From: Melitaea cinxia
Taxonomy: Eukaryota; Arthropoda; Insecta; Lepidoptera; Nymphalidae
Length of the DNA: 64,000 nt
Direction: 5' to 3'
Assembly (NCBI RefSeq): GCF_905220565.1
Contig: NC_059398.1
Span: forward strand, 17,257,210-17,321,209
The notes under the pieces are model-generated. The model made no database searches, was not told the DNA's origin, and saw only the letters and a list, made by a program, of their open reading frames with translations. This document shows, piece by piece, positions 1 through 12,024 of this stretch. Position 1 is the first letter of the stretch, and each line of letters opens with the position of its first letter. Made by a program: the position numbers and the translations under genes.

Positions 1-209
1 CAACGATAACTATGAACTTAAGCACGTTTCTATGTATTATTTATTTCAATTTATTTTTTAGATATACTTACTATGTATTTCTTACAGATTTTCCATTTAT
101 ATTTATATATTATGTATACTATTGTATGTTACGAATTAAAAGGTTTGTAAGCAAAACAATATTTTTGTTTAATATATGAATCAGTTGTTAATATTTATAA
201 CGAGGTAAA

Positions 210-413
210 TCTTATATATAAAATTCTCGTGTCACAAGGTTAGTTAAAATAGTCCTCCAAGACGGCTGAACCGATTTTTATGAAATTTTGTGTGCATATC
301 GGGTAAATCTGAGAATCGGCCAACATCTGTTTTTCATACCCCTAAGTTATAAGGATGGGGGATTAAGGGGGTTAATAACATATATGGTAAAACAACGTTT
401 GCGGGGTCAGCTA
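210..413 (+). mobile_element. Helitron-like non-autonomous element, decayed 3' end
   Basis: The segment begins TCTTATATATAAAATTCTCG directly after an A, which is the 5' end type of short Helitrons. The same end appears inverted at 26300-26486. It runs through the 'ccgatttttatgaaatt' body typical of these elements. The right end reads CAGCTAT where CTAGT is expected, so the 3' terminus is mutated or displaced. There is no coding capacity. The flanks at 1-209 hold nothing recognisable. Confidence 0.5.
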
Positions 414-749
414 TATATATAATATTAGTGAAACATCATACAGGGCTAAATCATAACACAAGGCAATCAAAAAATATAAATTTGATTTACTTAAGAAGAT
501 ATGACATGGTAACGTGAAGCTACAATTGGATTTGTAATATAAAATCTGGCGATTAAAAAAAAAAGAAACGGAAAGAGAACGGTTGTTCGTTTAATAATTA
601 TTATTTATCAATGCATCTGACGATTATAACATTCGTTATCTATACAAATAAATAAAATCGGAGTGTCTTTTTGTAATATTAAAATAACCGCTTTTTACTA
701 AATGCACATGAATGTACACACGTAACATATACCAAAACAACATTTTTTA

Positions 750-865
750 CAATGTTTAGCTATCTGTCTGTTTGTTCCGGCTAATCTCTGAAACTGCTGG
801 ACCAATTTTGATGGGACTTTCACTGGCAGATAGCTGATGTAATAAGGAGTAAATTAGACTACTTT
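750..865 (+). mobile_element. Helitron-derived fragment
   Basis: The motif 'ctctgaaactgctggaccaattttgatgg' in this interval matches the internal body of lepidopteran non-autonomous Helitrons. Neither terminus is preserved. The surrounding stretch 414-1783 shows no gene. Confidence 0.4.
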
Positions 866-1783
866 TATTTTGGAAACTTATTAATTAATCTGAGAACTGA
901 ACTATAACTTTTTTGTTATGTAACGTAAAAGTAAGTAATAAAATATAAAAAGTGTGACAAAAACACACACATTTTATATTTTATGATTATTTTTAGAACT
1001 TTTTAACACAAACGCCTGAAAGTAAAGTCCTTTTCCATATTTTGCAAGACAGCTTAGTCGCAGTATTGGCTGCTGTGCAGTCACGGATGATCTTGATTAT
1101 GATAAAACATTTGTATAAACCATACGGTTTTTCATGGTCTGGGATTTATTTGATTTGTGTGCTCGGATGTCCATCCTACCTCCTACTTATCTACTTGCAA
1201 TAAAAAGGCCATTGCCCTGCAGGATATTTTAAGGCCTTTAAATTGTGTCATTATTTAATAAATTATATTTAAATGATCTATCCCTAAATTAGAAAAAAAT
1301 AAATGAGTTTTCATCGCAAGCTTACCCCAGCATCCTTAATTCTGGATCTTAATCGACTTTATCTTCGGTCAAGTACCTCATTAACGAAACAAGGAAACTC
1401 GAACGCTTTTCGAGAACCTTCGAGATTTTTCTATTGAGCCAATTCGTAGCCTTGCTCCTTTGGAGCCGGTTTCCAATTTTAAGATTTAATAATATTTATT
1501 TCAAATTATTGAAAAAACAATTGGAGATCACAATTCTAGTAATTGCTTTGTATGAAAGTATTTCGTTTTACAAACTCTTATAAATTTAATAAATGCTTAA
1601 AATATAATACAGTTGGGACAAGCTATTGTTGTTAGATTTATATTTTCCAAAGTTGTAAACAGATTCTAATAAATAGCCTGAATAAAATCATAAAGAGGCC
1701 TCCTCCCTCCTCCTCCTTACCTCCTTATCTTACCTAAGAAAGGGGTAGAATAAACTAAAAGATGAAATTATAATTATTTTACA

Positions 1784-2239
1784 CTAGCAACCCGCCCCAG
1801 CTTCGCACGGGTGCAATGCTGATACTAAATATACTACAGAATATCTTTATTTATAGTGTGAAGCTAGCTTATAGCATGGTTATTAACATAATAACAACAA
1901 CATTCAAATATTTGTCGTTAGATTACACGTTGTTACAGAATGCGTTGAAGAAATAAATGTTCACTGCTTGTTCCCTGTAGGTGATAACATGATAATATGT
2001 CGTCCTACATGTTGACCCGACTTCTTAATAATATTTGTGACAAATTTGAAGTAAATCCATGCAGTACTTTTTGAGTTTATCCCGGAAATATATACAGACA
2101 AACAGACAAACAGACAAATATTCTAAAAACTATATTTTTGGCTTTGGTATCGATTGTAGATTACACCCCAAGTATTCTTTTAAAAAAAAATATTCAATGT
2201 ACAGTTTTGACTTTCCAACCATTTTATTATATGTATAGA
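1784..2239 (-). mobile_element. Non-autonomous Helitron (456 bp)
   Basis: Read on the minus strand it starts TCTATACATATAATAAAATG and ends ...GCTAG, between a flanking A and T. Those are Helitron hallmarks: 5' TC, 3' CTAG, insertion between A and T, no target duplication. The 3' subterminal region contains 'cccgtgcgaagctggggcgg'. A second copy of the same family lies on the plus strand at 29931-30383. It has no coding capacity and would depend on an autonomous Rep/helicase element elsewhere. Confidence 0.75.
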
Positions 2240-2334
2240 TATGTACAGATATTCAAAATACCAAATGAATAAAATGCTCAAAAACGACTGAATTAATTTG
2301 GTTATTCTTTTATGATTTTTTTTACTTTAGAAGT

Positions 2335-2552
2335 ACCTTGACTTTAAAACAGATCACAGCTAAATAATACTGCTTCCAAGCGGTGTTGGGTTCCTGTGGT
2401 AAGGTGACCAGGAGCTCCTGCGGTTATTTGTGGTAGGGATGCCAACGCCCTTGCGATTCGTTTGGTGTTGCAAGCGCTTATAAGCTACGGCAATCGATTA
2501 CCATCAGGTGAGCTTTACGCTTGCTTGCCGTACCAGTTGTATAAAAAAATAA
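2335..2552 (+). repeat. REP-A copy
   Basis: This copy shares with the other REP-A copies 'gatcacagctaaataatactgc', a 'gtgaccag-agctcctg' block, 'cttgcgat', 'ataagctacgg-aatcg-ttaccatcaggtgag' and the terminal 'cgcttg-ttgcc' followed by an A-rich tail. The A tail and variable 5' truncation across the window suggest a LINE 3' end or a LINE-mobilised SINE. Positions 2553-3110 downstream hold nothing recognisable. Confidence 0.7.
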
Positions 2553-3114
2553 AAGGATTTTACAGTATGAAAAGTTAAGAAAAGTGTGCATAGAGTTGAA
2601 AATTTCCAGAAAACCTACAGTTATTTAAATATCACGTGTTTGACTGTTCGCAAAACGGGTCAAAGTTGGGACAGTTGTTTTAAAACATAATAAAATTAAA
2701 ATATCAACGCAAATTAATATATTAAACATATGATTTCTTTGTAAGTAATATTATTTTATATAAATAGCATTATAAAGATTTTGTTTGTCGCAAGTTAATA
2801 TTGAGAAAAAATTTAATCAAGTCGAAATCAAGATGAACGGTAAACTCATAAAAATATAACGAGGTACATTTGAATTCCTTACTGATGACATTTTTGATTT
2901 ATTAAAAAGTTTCATCATCATTTAATATCTCGTGTTTATTTTAATGAAGAAATGTGAACGTGATATTTATTCATCTTTAACTTATTCTATATTTAAGATT
3001 TACGTGAACATCAGTACACAGAATACAACTGAATAGGTGTTTTTTTTATTTCTTTTTTTAAACACAACCTCCAGTAGCGCTTAAGTTGCCAGTTGTGTTA
3101 AAGCGCCATGCTTA

Positions 3115-3170
3115 TCTTTCAGTCAGTCAGTTCAGCCTATCGCAGTCCACTGCTGGACATAGACCTGCCC
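3115..3170 (-). repeat. RTE-like LINE 3'-terminal fragment
   Basis: 'cagcctatcgcagtccactgctggacatag' is the reverse complement of the terminal 'ctatgtccagcagtggactgcaataggctg' of the RTE-like copy at 49895-50425. Only the last 50 or so bases remain. Confidence 0.65.
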
Positions 3171-3330
3171 AATTTATACAAAATAAAATTAAATGTACAG
3201 AAAAAAATATATATAAATATTCCTAACAGATAAACACCGCCAGTGTTCCGTCACACAAGTCTTAGTAGACGTATAAAGTCGACTGTTCTGAGGATTAGTA
3301 GTTTGTTAATAATTAATTGACTGGAAGATA

Positions 3331-3580
3331 AGCATCGATCAATGATCTACGTAAGATTGCCGGTGGTGTCTGGATGAGGATTGCGGAAAACCGGGATGTT
3401 TGGCGCGAACTTGGGGAGGCCTATGACCAGCATTGGACTGCTATAGGCTAAAGTGATGATGATGATGATAATGACTAATACGGTGCAAAATAATAGCAGA
3501 TTTATGTATATGTTGACGGAATACCAGAAGGAAATTGCAATATCGCTTTTACATCCAAGCTTTACCTTTTTTAGTAAAGG
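3331..3580 (+). mobile_element. RTE-like LINE 3' end plus shared downstream segment
   Basis: Positions 3343-3452 encode the last residues of the RT polyprotein (…GWMRIAENRDVWRELGEAY-like, with substitutions) and end in a TGATGATG tail. The following 120 or so bases ('gtgcaaaataatagcagattt...') also follow the LINE 3' end in the inverted copy at 16393-16610, so the unit that duplicated was larger than the LINE end. Short open frames on both strands here are by-products of this repeat. Confidence 0.7.
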
Positions 3581-3756
3581 CATGTTGACAGACCATTATT
3601 ATAGTATTATACATATAGTACAAGTTACACCGACAACATAATTAGATAAAACTCAAAATCTACTAGACAGATCTTACTCAAATTTTAAAGCGATCTCACG
3701 ACTAGCTTCCGATTAAAAAAAGGATCATCATCAAAATTGGCAGACCGGGTAAAAAC

Positions 3757-3980
3757 TTAATAATAATAATAAATATCTACACAATAGACACACGGTCGTC
3801 TGTTCCTAAAGTAAGCAACTTAATGCTTTAGTTACAGGTAACAGCCGACTGGTACATAGCTACATTTTTTTTTCGATACTTATAAATAATACATACTTAT
3901 AAAAATATATAAATAAATATTTATTATAAAACCCTCGGAGCAGAAAGCAGGGTCACAACAAAAAGCGCCAACGGGCTAGT
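3757..3980 (-). mobile_element. tRNA-derived SINE
   Basis: On the minus strand it begins 'actagcccgttggcgc' (A-box region), then 'gaccctgctttctgctc', followed by an A/T-rich middle, 'cggctgttacctgtaac', 'aagttgcttactttaggaac', and ends in an ATT-type microsatellite tail. The B-box segment is largely deleted in this copy compared with the one at 33062. Positions 3981-4720 hold nothing recognisable. Confidence 0.7.
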
Positions 3981-4724
3981 CAATGTCAAGTCACAACTTA
4001 TGAAGCGATAAACATAAAAAAGGTATGCAATCAAACTGAGAACTCCCCCTTTTTTAAGTCGATTTAAATACCCTCAAATCTATACTCCATTTGTTTATAC
4101 TTTCACCCCAATGTCGTTGTTTGTTCATGTTGAACAATATATTATCTTTAATGGGTTAAAAGAGTTATGGGCGTGTTAAGGACACGGTCATCGCATTTAA
4201 ATACCCTCTAAAATTTTCAGTAATAGATCTCCCCTGCGGTAGCATTCATTAGAAAGTTCGACGTATATCTGATTTACTGACGTGTTTTTCAATTTTTTTT
4301 TGCGTATAGCCTAGCGTATACCTTACTAATACTTTTTTTTTGTTTACGCATACATAAATAGACACACACATGAATCTATACGTCCACACATACATGATTT
4401 ATGCTCTGCTAGAGATACGGAATGTTATCTAGGGAAATGTATCTCGTGAGGTCTCGTCCAAATTTTACGAGATTGTATCTCATCTGATTCCGAACGATTG
4501 CTATTGCGAGATGTTTTTAAAACTGTATTATTATGTAATAATGATATTTTATCGTATAAGATTACTTAACTTAGTATTTTATCTATTTTATCTAAAAGGG
4601 AAAGAGATTTTTTTACGTTCGTAATATTATTATACGTTTTTAAAAAGTTATCAATCTTCTTCCACAGTCTTTGTAACCACAAGAATAGTTTTTTCATCTC
4701 GCGAAATCTTTTGTGATAGAGATT

Positions 4725-4925
4725 GGTCGCAAGATGGCCGTTGGAGCAGACGTAGACCGCGTCTTGGCCAACGCGGTGTTGGGCGTCCTCCGGTCCGCTG
4801 GACATTAGATTGCCGGTATAGGAGGCTGGATGAGGATTGCGGAAAACCGGAATGTCTGGCGTAAACTTGTGGAGGGCTATGTCCAGCAGTAAACTGGGAT
4901 AGGCTGCATTGAGTGAGTGAGAGAT
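4725..4925 (+). mobile_element. RTE-like LINE 3' end
   Basis: The block 'gatggccgttggagcagacg', 'cgcgtcttggccaacgcggtg', 'ggatgaggattgcggaaaacc' and 'tatgtccagcagtaaactggg' matches the 3' part of the RT frame at 49920-50420, with indels that break the frame. The end is a GAGTGAGTGA tail. The opposite-strand 79-codon frame 4566-4805 is a by-product. Positions 4926-5519 hold nothing recognisable. Confidence 0.7.
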
Positions 4926-5519
4926 TTAGCTTGTTCTGATATCAGACAAGATTGCGTACAAGCTATCTACTAAATAGCAAATAATTTATTTTATTGTATA
5001 GGTTTACTCTTTATTTTATAGATTCCTAGTACTTGTAGCTAAGATTTCAAAAATATTCAAAATCAAAATCCAAAGCATACTAATGTTTGACTATACAAGT
5101 ATATTCTACTACTCTATATTTTCCTATTACTTTTAACTACCTAGTACTGTACTAACTACAATAATAACAAAAAGGCAAATGTGTTTTCCCCATTACTACT
5201 CATATCCGACTCACGTTTCACTCGATTTTTGTTCTTTCTTTTTTGGTAAAAATTTCTCATATTACAGCTGACTTTAATTAAAGTTTGTTTCTAACATGTT
5301 TTTAATTATTACATATTCATCTTTATACAATATAAATATTGTTTGTATTTTTATGTAGACATTGTTTTGTCTGAGAAATAAACAAACAACGGTTAGAGGT
5401 TATCTTTTAGACTACATTTTGGTTATTCCGTTAAAATATAGCTTACGTAACTCATTTTCGTAGTAAAATAATTTTCAAAATCAATCTTGTAATTTTTATA
5501 ATTATCCACTATGAGATTG

Positions 5520-5640
5520 CTCTTCAGCCTGTAATATACCACTACTGGGCATAGGCCTCTTTCCGCATGTAAGAGATGGATCAGAGTTTAATCCACCACG
5601 CTGCTCCAATGCGGGTTGGCGGATATTATGATCGTATGAC
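5520..5640 (-). repeat. REP-C copy (LINE/SINE 3' end)
   Basis: 'cagcctgtaatataccactactgggcataggcctctttcc' through 'ccaccacgctgctccaatgcgggttgg' is shared with 6140-6265 and, inverted, with 26165-26290. The terminal 'gaggcctatgcccag-agtgg' resembles the RTE-like 3' tail. No coding frame is kept. Positions 5641-6139 show no recognisable gene; the small minus frame at 5797-5979 has no support. Confidence 0.6.
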
Positions 5641-6139
5641 TATGAGCATTATAAAATACAAATGATTTCTCTTTATAATATTGGTACAGAAGATGAATAT
5701 AAATCTAATATACTCATTTCAACAAATAACACCTCAATAAATATACATCAAATAGTAGGAGTATTACATTAAAAGGACTTTCACACATCCAATATATCAG
5801 GGCACAATGCTCAGTAAACAAAACGGGTATATTTTAATGGGGTGAATTAATTCCCGGCGCTGTTCCGTTGTGCGTGACCTGTGTGATTTGTCATGGGCTC
5901 CTCGTTTCCTTGCGAAAATGCTTTCGGATGTTACATTTTCGCCATTGTTTGCTTTCGAAAAGGCTTTTGGGAATTTCATTTAGTTTAGTACGAAATCACG
6001 TGAAATCGTTACATTTTTCGTATTTTCTAACGTATTTTTAATTAATTAAATATATTATGGTCGTTACTTTCAAACCGAGAGTTACCTTTTTAAATGATAT
6101 ATTGAATTATAAATGTAACAAAAATTGTGTTCTATTACG

Positions 6140-6410
6140 CTTCAGCTTGTAATATCTCACTGCTGGACAAAGGCCACTTTCCCTATGTAGGAGAAGGATC
6201 AGAGCTTAATCCACCACGCTGCTCCAATACTGTTTGGAGTATATATTCCCTACTATGAGTAACGATCGTTATCAGGTGTGCATGATAACAAACAAAACCG
6301 ACGGCTTAGCGTGCTCTCCAAGGCACGGTGGGGAGACCCACAAGGACTGCACAAAAACCCAGACCACGGCATGTACACGATAACAGCCTTGTGTTATATG
6401 GTGAAAGTCA
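6140..6410 (-). repeat. REP-C copy, longest in the window
   Basis: It includes the REP-C 3' end (6140-6265) and, farther 5' on the minus strand, a conserved block 'ccgtggtctgggtttttgtgcagtcc' / 'gggtctccccaccgtgcc' at 6310-6370. The continuous similarity suggests a SINE-like unit whose 3' tail was taken from an RTE-like LINE. The overlapping 96- and 70-codon frames carry no domain. Confidence 0.55.
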
Positions 6411-6829
6411 AATATCGTCTTGTTTACGATTCTTGTAGTAATGTGTTTCTTTGTCTGGGCGTTGTCCCTTCTATTTATGAGAAAAGTTAGAACACAAATA
6501 AATTTGGGTTTAAAACTAAGTATTTGATAAATCGTACGAAAACGTAAAGAAGTAAACTCCATTCTTCATTTTAGCCATGCTCTTTCATTGAATTTTAAGG
6601 ATCATACTACAGCATTGCTCTTAATCAACATGTAGAACATACATTGACTGGACAGAATGGTCGTTGCATTGTTCTGGCTGTTTATAAGAAAGAGATTGTA
6701 AAGTTATTAAGAATTGATATTAGTCTTAACAAATATCGAGTCAAGAAAAAAATCTAATCTGTAAATATATAAATACTAATCAGTAGACATGTTTTGTTCT
6801 GATGGTAAGTAAAATATATATAAATAACA

Positions 6830-7025
6830 AAAACGAGTGTGCTTTAGACCACACGACTGAAGTAAAACTTACGAAACGTAACTCTCTCTCTTTCTATCTT
6901 CACTAACTTATATTTCCCTCTCAACTTCCATTCACCTCGCCCGATCACACTTTTCGAAATGCTCCCGTTACGCAGTCACTTACTCCCCAAGACAAGAGTG
7001 CGTGAAGATGTTTAACTTCAATAAA
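6830..7025 (+). repeat. Family I non-autonomous element
   Basis: It starts 'gagtgtgctttagaccacacgactgaagtaaaactt' and ends 'gtgcgtgaagatgtttaacttc'. Copies are at 28385-28635 (same strand) and, partial and inverted, at 31695-31815. Each end carries a GAAGTnnnACTTC-like palindrome. There is no coding frame. Positions 7026-7839 hold nothing recognisable apart from two overlapping unsupported frames at 7141-7395. Confidence 0.6.
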
Positions 7026-7839
7026 TATATTACAAGCCACTTATCTCGAAATAAGAAATAATCATTATGAAAAGTCATTAGCAACTCAATCGTTTTCAAT
7101 CTTAACATCTCATTACATCCAACCGTCAGTGACAAACCAATTATAACTCCGAAAAAAAAAAATCCAATCCAAGCATCGTGAGACTTTTAATTAAATCTTT
7201 TGATATTCTGAACAGCATTCGAAATCCAATAAGTCGTGCAAGACCTTTACCTTTCAACTCGAGACATAACGATGAAAATGTCGGAGTGTCATTAAAACGT
7301 ACCCGAACGGTGGTAGAGCTTATCGCTGGTTTCATCACGAAATGGACGGAAATTCTAATGCTAAATCCACCAGAAGTTCGACTCAAGTAATGCAAGTGAT
7401 TTATAAAGAGATACTAACTTCACCTAAGTAAAGTTAAGATAGGGATAAATAAACCTGAGCGGTGCCTTCTAGTCTGCACGGGAAATATTTTTTACGACCG
7501 CATAGTAATAAATTTTTACTTTTTACTCGGTGTTTAGGAAATCGTAAACCGCGAAGGTAATTATGTCTTAAAGTTTTGACGAGTTATTTTATATACTTCG
7601 CTGTGTGTGGTAATTTATTTATTTGATTAACGCACTTAAAACTTGTATCTTAGATCTGAAGTATGTATGAAAAAATATTAATCATACGATGTTGGACAGG
7701 TTGATATAACTGTATTGTTCTTTTAGTATAAATGTTAATATTTTTACAAATTCAGTCTATATGGAAATTGGTTATGTCATTACATGTTTCAAAAGTCATT
7801 GCATTTTGACAATTGTCCATTTACTCATTCATCGGTTTA

Positions 7840-8275
7840 TTATGTTTATACATAAAAAATTAACATGGATTTTTTTGTCCTTTATGAAAATTACGAAAAA
7901 GGCGACTTTTCTGTTCGAAATGATTAAGTAATTACTTAATCATTTCGAACTCCGACGCACAAGTGGAGTTTACTCCTTCAGATCGACTGAATAAATAGGC
8001 TCAAAAAAGGCTTACTAGTCTAAGAAATAGATTATTACCATATCGAATGGTAAACAAACAAATCAAAACGTAACGAGATCATTCGTTCAGTAGATTTTTC
8101 TCCTCATATATTTTTCATACTGGGGGCCTTATATGACTATATATAGTTTGAGATGCTTCTGGTGTTGCAGGCGTCTTTAATCGCTTGCCATCAGGTGAAC
8201 CATACGCTTGTTTGCCGACCTAGTTACATTAAAAAAATATATAATAATATTGATTCTTAAGGAGTCTTAACTCCA
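7840..8275 (+). repeat. REP-D copy with REP-A fragment inserted
   Basis: 'ccgacgcac-a-tggagtttactccttcagatcgactg', 'aggcttactagtctaagaaa', 'gatcattcgttcagtagattt' and 'aaggagt-ttaactccaa' recur at 28860-30560. This copy lacks the Harbinger-like, Helitron and 42-bp insertions present there and so gives the empty sites for them. It is itself interrupted at 8140-8240 by the tail half of REP-A ('cttctggtgttgcaggcgtct' to 'gccgacctagttacat' plus A-run). Confidence 0.6.
7914..7949. repeat. Perfect 36-bp palindrome
   Basis: The left arm TTCGAAATGATTAAGTAA is followed immediately by its exact reverse complement with no spacer. It lies just before the conserved start of REP-D and may be the terminal structure of that element. 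Confidence 0.9.
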
Positions 8276-8289
8276 ACAAATTTATCAAT

Positions 8290-9190
8290 CGCAACAGTAC
8301 ATCTCACTCATATCTAGGAATATCTCGAGAAATCGATGAATATAAAAGACTTTTGTGAGCCAACAAATTGGAGCCCTCGAAAGATTTATGCGGCGTAAGC
8401 AACTCGAGTACGCACAATGGACAACGGTAATAACGGAGAAACGTATCGAAATGTCTATACGTTTCAATTGGATACTATAGCGGATGACAGAAAATGGTCT
8501 TTGAGGGCGCTGCGAAGACTAATGGTGTTGGTACGATTTGGAATAACACATTTAATTCTATTGCATAGTGATTGTTGAAAGCTGTTGCTATCGCATAAAT
8601 GTTGCTACAGTGCCTTTTACTCAATGGCGTCTAGTAGGATTAAATTCTCAGTCCGGAAAATCAAGACAATTGGAGGTTGTAAGACCATGACAAATAAACA
8701 TACGACCTATTAAAACATTTGGCACGAGAGGAAAAAGCAACCATTAGCACTACATCCTTTTGGTATAGATATTTGTTTTCAAATGTATTAAATAATATAT
8801 AATTTTTTGTCTTGATTTTATTGTTAACATTTATTTCTTCTGTTTTAAGCGAAAGTCTTCTCTGAAGGAATTAGAAGGAAAATAATTAAATTTCATTTCC
8901 ATGATTCATTGCCACTAAGAGACAGAAATAGAAATAATAAGAGGAAGAGAGAAAGAGAAAAAGAAAAATAGACATGGAAGATACTTTAACATTTGAGTAA
9001 ATGACATCTTTTTAGAAATACTGATATTAAAGTTCTATTTTTCCAACTTTACAACTCGATTGGTACAAATATGAAGTACGTACTTTAGTCTTCAAATTTT
9101 CCTGCTTGGAATATTCTATTTCAGTACGTGAAATCACATACATAAAAGCATTTTCGTTTTTACGTTTTCAAACACAGCTTTTACTTCGTT
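8290..9190. other. No gene recognised
   Basis: I see no coding frame with domain support, no RNA gene and no repeat family shared with the rest of the window in this interval. Composition is AT-rich with a short GA-rich stretch at 8930-8970. Confidence 0.4.
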
Positions 9191-9199
9191 GAAAGCTAT

Positions 9200-9402
9200 T
9201 CTCCACTGAAGTATATAGATTGCCGGCCGATATTAAAGAATGCGATAACGTGAATACATTTAAAAATAAGCTTAAGAAATATGTATGTACACACTGTAAC
9301 TTCTAATACTCTAGAGGTAACTTTATTGTGTTATTATTTTTAACTTTGTATCTCATTATAAGTGGACTGTGAGTTCTTATGAGAAATAAATTTCTTTAAA
9401 CC
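9200..9402 (+). mobile_element. LINE 3' end with RT polyprotein C-terminus (Jockey/CR1 type)
   Basis: Reading plus, 9215-9306 encodes a short C-terminal peptide of the form RLPADIKECDNV-TFKNKLKK, ending in a stop. That is the typical last segment of the RT polyprotein of Jockey/CR1-like LINEs (…LP.DI…F…LK). It is followed by a 95-bp 3' UTR ending 'gagaaataaatttctttaaa', a polyadenylation-like end common in these LINEs. The copy is 5'-truncated, so no enzyme domain remains. The clade is inferred from the tail motif only. Confidence 0.6.
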
Positions 9403-11099
9403 GAAGTATATTTCTGTAAATATTTCCTTAAAAAAATAATTTAAAAGGTGCAGGAAGCACGTATTTTCGTGGTTCATTTTCAAAAGAAGGATATTTTTTT
9501 TCCGTATTGTTAAGTAGCACAATAACCCGGGTCGTTGCGGCGTAACTGAAAACGAAAATATATTTTGTACATTTAGTATGTCATAGCATATGTAATGTGC
9601 ATGAATTTGCAGAAAATAATGGAGTTATTTATATTTTTCTATCAACTCCGATTTTTATTGATTCTTGAACCTCATCAATGATCCAGAAATGATCATAGTA
9701 TATACTTAATAATTTCCGCTGACATTAAAAGCATACAAATTTCTTTATAAATTAAGAACAGCGTCAGTAGAATCCATTTACTGAATACGATAATAATCCT
9801 CATGTAAAAAAGAAACAAAGTTTACAACTCGACGGAGCAAAAACAATCGTCAGAAATGTGGCTTAATACGACTAATTTATAGTTATGCTGCTGGAAATCA
9901 TTAAAATGTAACTGACATACTGTAGGTCATTGGCACTTTGTTTAAATGACAATTCGTGTCTCTGGAAACAGCTGAGGATTTTGAATTTATCTTACCTCAT
10001 AATTATTAAATTTTAAGTGTAGTTATAATAACATAATATGACAGATGAAGTTTTAATTCTCGTTAGTAGAATAAGAAAAACAAAATTGTCAAGTAGAGAA
10101 GTCATTCCTCGCATCTCATAAGGTAGCTTCAGACACTCTGAGATTTTTGCAGTTTGTTACAGCACGGTACTTCATAATTTAAAATCACACAATTTTAACA
10201 ATCCAACAGAAGTTGCAAAGCGATTTTTCCATACGGTTTGAATTCATCAAGGAACTTGCCAGAACTCTGTCCAACTAGAGGGAACTGTAAAAAAACTTAT
10301 TCGAAACTTTCGTCCTACTGCATTATTCAATTTGCTACGGACCGTCAAACGTACTTTGATTTATATATTGAGAAAAATGAATGAGGGATTTGAATTATCG
10401 GTATTCGAAAAGCTTATATTTAAATGAACATTTTCAACGATATGAGCGAAACGCAAAGGAAGGCGTTTATTTTATTGAGTGAGGATTTAGAGATAGTCGA
10501 AGAAATACTGACTAGATAAAACATTTTCAAGTTTTAACACGCTTATAATTTGCAATCTCCGTAGAATTTTGAGGATCGTAGAAATAATAGATATTCATTG
10601 GTTAAACATTAACCAATAACGATACAAACATTCAAAATACGATGTATTGACTTAAATATGGTTCATTCAGCATTTTTTGCCCAGAGAATCGGCGTAGCGA
10701 TTCACGAGGAAATGTTGGCAGCATTCATGGCACCATTTCACGCGGACATGATGCTTACTATAACTATTTGTAAATATTTAGTTCCTAAGTTGTGAATTAA
10801 AAAAAATGATATATACTTATCATATTGACAAAAACAGGAATATTTTATAGCCTCGAAAACATGCTTAAAATATTATGTATTTTCTTTTCTTTATGATTTT
10901 CTATTGGACAACTCAAATATTATAGCAGTAAAAGAAAAACTTAATAAAAGTTCTAGTTGTAAGGAAAATTCCTTGAAACTTCCTCGACACGTCGTAATGA
11001 CGTGTCCATCACAGCCTTAAGTGTGACGTAAGCGAGTGTTACGTCATTTGTTACAAGAGAGACATTTTATTAATCTTTACTGATATCATAGAAACAAAA
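9403..11099. other. No gene recognised
   Basis: No supported coding frame, RNA gene or shared repeat was seen. A 31-codon frame at 10424-10519 opens with ATG and has reasonable composition, but no homology or splice context. Confidence 0.4.
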
Positions 11100-11285
11100 T
11101 AGTTTGTAATTTACATTTATATATGTATTATTTATAAGTATGTTTATCGAAAAAAAAAAATATACCTATACTATACAAGTCGGCTGTTACCTATAACACA
11201 AGCATTAAGTTGCTTACTTTAGGAACAGACGACCTTGTGTGTATTGTGTAAATATTTATTATTATTATTATTTTTTATGCACAAA
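11100..11285 (+). mobile_element. tRNA-derived SINE, 5'-truncated
   Basis: Only the 3' half is present: 'gtatgtttatcgaaaaaaaa', 'caagtcggctgttacctataacacaagcattaagttgcttactttaggaacagacg' and a (TTA)n tail. It matches 26920-27050 closely. The tRNA head is missing. Positions 11286-12020 hold no recognised feature. Confidence 0.75.
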
Positions 11286-12024
11286 AAAATTGTCAAATCT
11301 CTCCTTTTATATTGACTTGTCATTCATCACCGGTTACTGCTTGAGTGGGTATTATATAAATTAGTAAATAATCTTTTTTTGCGAGTAATATTTACGCAAA
11401 ATTAGTTTTTTATTAAATGTACTAATATTTTATATTATTATTCTTGTTACATAAGTTATAATGTATATTACACACATTAAAACTTAGTTGTGAATTTAAA
11501 TCCTAGGTCCTAAGAGGATTATGTGCTCCAAGATTAGTATAAATTTCAGTTATATCAAATCCTACATGCGTCGCTTAGAAATTTCAAAGAGAAATGAAGA
11601 AGAAATTTCAGCTAGTAAAGGATTCTTTGAATTTATTTATATTTATTAAATTTTGCTCTGAAAACTTTAAGGGAGTTAGAGTAATGTTTCTGGGACTTTA
11701 TACGTTTGGAGCTTAATTATTCTCGAAGTTACACTACAAACTAGCAGATAATTTCCACAATTAGAAACCGCAATCATGTCTATGACAACTATCAGGAACT
11801 ATTACCTTACCTGTTCTCCGTGAACAGGAAAACATCTGTTCTTGGGGACTCCTAAACTAGAAATTACATCAATGCAAACCGCCCCAAATATTCAAAGCAG
11901 AATAGCGAAGATTTTGCACCAGGACAATTTGAAATTTTGTATTTTGATATTCGATTGAATTTTGAAAGTTGTGAATTGAGTAACCTCTAGGTGAAGTCTG
12001 TGTAACCTGATTTGATTAACTTAC

